From Paraburkholderia ribeironis (lineage in GTDB: Bacteria; Pseudomonadota; Gammaproteobacteria; Burkholderiales; Burkholderiaceae), in contig NZ_CYGX02000007.1 in the NCBI RefSeq assembly GCF_900019265.1, positions 81,039-115,464 on the forward strand: a stretch of 34,426 nucleotides of DNA. The letters run 5' to 3'. Shown here piece by piece: positions 33,182 through 34,426 of this stretch. The position numbers were made by a program, and so were the translations under genes. Within the stretch, counting starts at the first letter, position 1, and every line of letters starts with the position of its first letter. The notes below the pieces were generated by a model, which did not search any database, was not told the origin of the DNA, and was given only the letters and a program-made list of their open reading frames with translations.

Positions 33182-34426
33182 ATGCACCTCCGCCAGCTAA
33201 ACGAGATTTTGAACAAGCGAGGATTGAGCAAACCGGACCTGGACGCACTTCGACCTAATATCGATGATTATCAGGTGCTCCTGTACCAGCCCCTGGGACG
33301 AGTATTCGGCTCGCCCACCCGGGTCGGGAACATGAATACAGACACAGCGTCAGAGCAGTGTTACGCAATGTGTCGAACTGCTGTGTCGGAGGGGGCGCAA
33401 CTATTTGTGGCGCCTGAATACAGCTTTCCATGGCCTGCTCTTGGCCGCTGTCTCGATGAAGGAATAACTCCACCGCTTGGGGCGCTTTGGGTGCTTGGTT
33501 GCGAAAGCATTTCTTTCAATGAGCTCGAAGCATTCATTGCGGCATACAAGGACCGGCTTGAGACGATTCACGAGGACATTGCGCAACTCGACAGAGCAGG
33601 CAAGACCTTTCTCGACCCAGTCGTGTACCTTTTCCGCACCACGACTGCCGATGGCGCCGCCAAATTGGTTGCTGTTGTCCAATTCAAGACCCATCCGTCA
33701 ATTGACCCGGAGCGGATTGAGGGCGACAACCTCTGTCTCGGTAAGACCGTCTATGTTCTCGGCGAAGTAGGCCTCACGACAAGACTTGTTACCTTCATTT
33801 GTTCCGACGTCTTCAAGGTGGACAACGCTTGTGCCGGAGAAGTTTATGACCGAGCGTTAATTCTGCATATACAACTAAACCCAAATCCGCGTGAGACGAC
33901 TTATCTACAGTACCGTCGAATTCTCATGGGCCTGACGACGCATGAGACCGAGATTATTTGCCTCAATTGGTCTCAATCCGTCAAAGAGTGGGTAGATGAC
34001 GGAAACAACCACGTAAAACTGAAGCGATGGCGCAATATTTCCGGAAGCGCGTGGTACTTGCGACCAGACAAATTTGACGGCACTGATTCCCGCATCGCGA
34101 GCAACCATCGTGCAGGTTTGTATTACACGTACCTCGCGCCAAAGTGGCATGCCCTATTCTTCAACTACTCGCGGAAGGCCTACCTTATAAAGACCTCGAA
34201 GGTATGGCACCGGAACGTCGCGGCAGTTCAGTCAAAACGCACTGGTCCGCGAGTCGTTCGCACCCTAACATGGAATTGGGGGGCGCAGTCTTGGTGTGAA
34301 GCCACGTCAGTGTGCGATGCATTTGTGCCCCTTCTATCGGGTTGGGGAGCGGCAACGCAACCACTTGTTGACTTGCACGAAGCCTCACCCCTCTACGTGG
34401 AGAGAATCCTAGCAGGCCGCGGAAAT
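33182..34426 (+). CDS. nitrilase-superfamily (carbon-nitrogen hydrolase-like) protein, partial
   Basis: The frame is open from an ATG at 33182 through the last base: 415 codons without a stop, so the gene continues beyond the window. A candidate Glu-Lys-Cys triad is visible: E79 in FVAPEYSFPW, K169 in VVQFKTHPS, C207 in VTFICSDVF. Spacing (90 and 38) is close to that of nitrilases, and the later LNPNPRE and GLYYTYL segments fit the sandwich fold. About the last 80 residues seen go beyond a typical 300-residue nitrilase. It should hydrolyse or transfer an amide/nitrile-type bond in a small molecule; the substrate is unknown. It is 233 bp after the helicase, same strand, same base composition. 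The ribosome site is weak, so the start is uncertain. Confidence 0.72.
   Translation, partial: MHLRQLNEILNKRGLSKPDLDALRPNIDDYQVLLYQPLGRVFGSPTRVGNMNTDTASEQCYAMCRTAVSEGAQLFVAPEYSFPWPALGRCLDEGITPPLGALWVLGCESISFNELEAFIAAYKDRLETIHEDIAQLDRAGKTFLDPVVYLFRTTTADGAAKLVAVVQFKTHPSIDPERIEGDNLCLGKTVYVLGEVGLTTRLVTFICSDVFKVDNACAGEVYDRALILHIQLNPNPRETTYLQYRRILMGLTTHETEIICLNWSQSVKEWVDDGNNHVKLKRWRNISGSAWYLRPDKFDGTDSRIASNHRAGLYYTYLAPKWHALFFNYSRKAYLIKTSKVWHRNVAAVQSKRTGPRVVRTLTWNWGAQSWCEATSVCDAFVPLLSGWGAATQPLVDLHEASPLYVERILAGRGN

Overview
The window looks like chromosomal DNA of a beta-proteobacterium of the Burkholderiaceae, most likely Paraburkholderia or a close relative. This is inferred from the high GC content with strong third-position GC, a BvgS-like sensor kinase, a Burkholderia-type general porin, a class II HDAC-like amidohydrolase matching the beta-proteobacterial 369-residue enzyme, and many LysR and LuxR regulators. 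No database search was possible, so the taxonomy is an inference.

Layout. (1) 1-2.2 kb: a 12-bp minisatellite, an HSL-type esterase, an exported CHRD-domain protein, and a gap holding an orphan intrinsic terminator. (2) 2.2-9.4 kb: a BvgS/EvgS-type hybrid kinase (two periplasmic flytrap domains, two PAS, HK, receiver, Hpt) overlapping an aquaporin Z gene, then two NarL/BvgA-type response regulators and the stub of a third. (3) 9.6-12.1 kb: an MFS exporter divergent from a LysR regulator. (4) 12.5-17.9 kb: a tight six-gene respiratory operon: diheme cytochrome c, triheme cytochrome c, a 58-residue single-TM subunit, CuA subunit II, B-type (ba3-like) subunit I, and a membrane-anchored diheme cytochrome c. 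(5) 18.0-20.7 kb: a methyl-accepting chemotaxis protein with a clear sigma-28 promoter, and a DUF4239 membrane protein. (6) 20.9-28.4 kb: a catabolic cluster: LysR regulator, DadA-like FAD oxidoreductase, amino-acid binding protein, HDAC-like deacetylase, small membrane protein, porin and LuxR regulator. Together these suggest uptake, deacylation and oxidation of an acylated amine or amino acid.

(7) 28.4-34.4 kb is an accessory island, visibly lower in GC and different in codon use. It opens with a decayed IS3-family transposase fragment abutting a truncated KAP P-loop NTPase. An AT-rich non-coding stretch follows, with repeats, two opposed terminators and a DnaA-box-like site. Then comes a 981-residue SF2 helicase with a C-terminal PD-(D/E)XK-like motif, and last a nitrilase-superfamily protein (E79-K169-C207) that is still open at the right edge. 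The helicase-nuclease plus nitrilase-like pair is the best candidate here for an undescribed defence-type system. The function is inferred only from domain types and neighbourhood.
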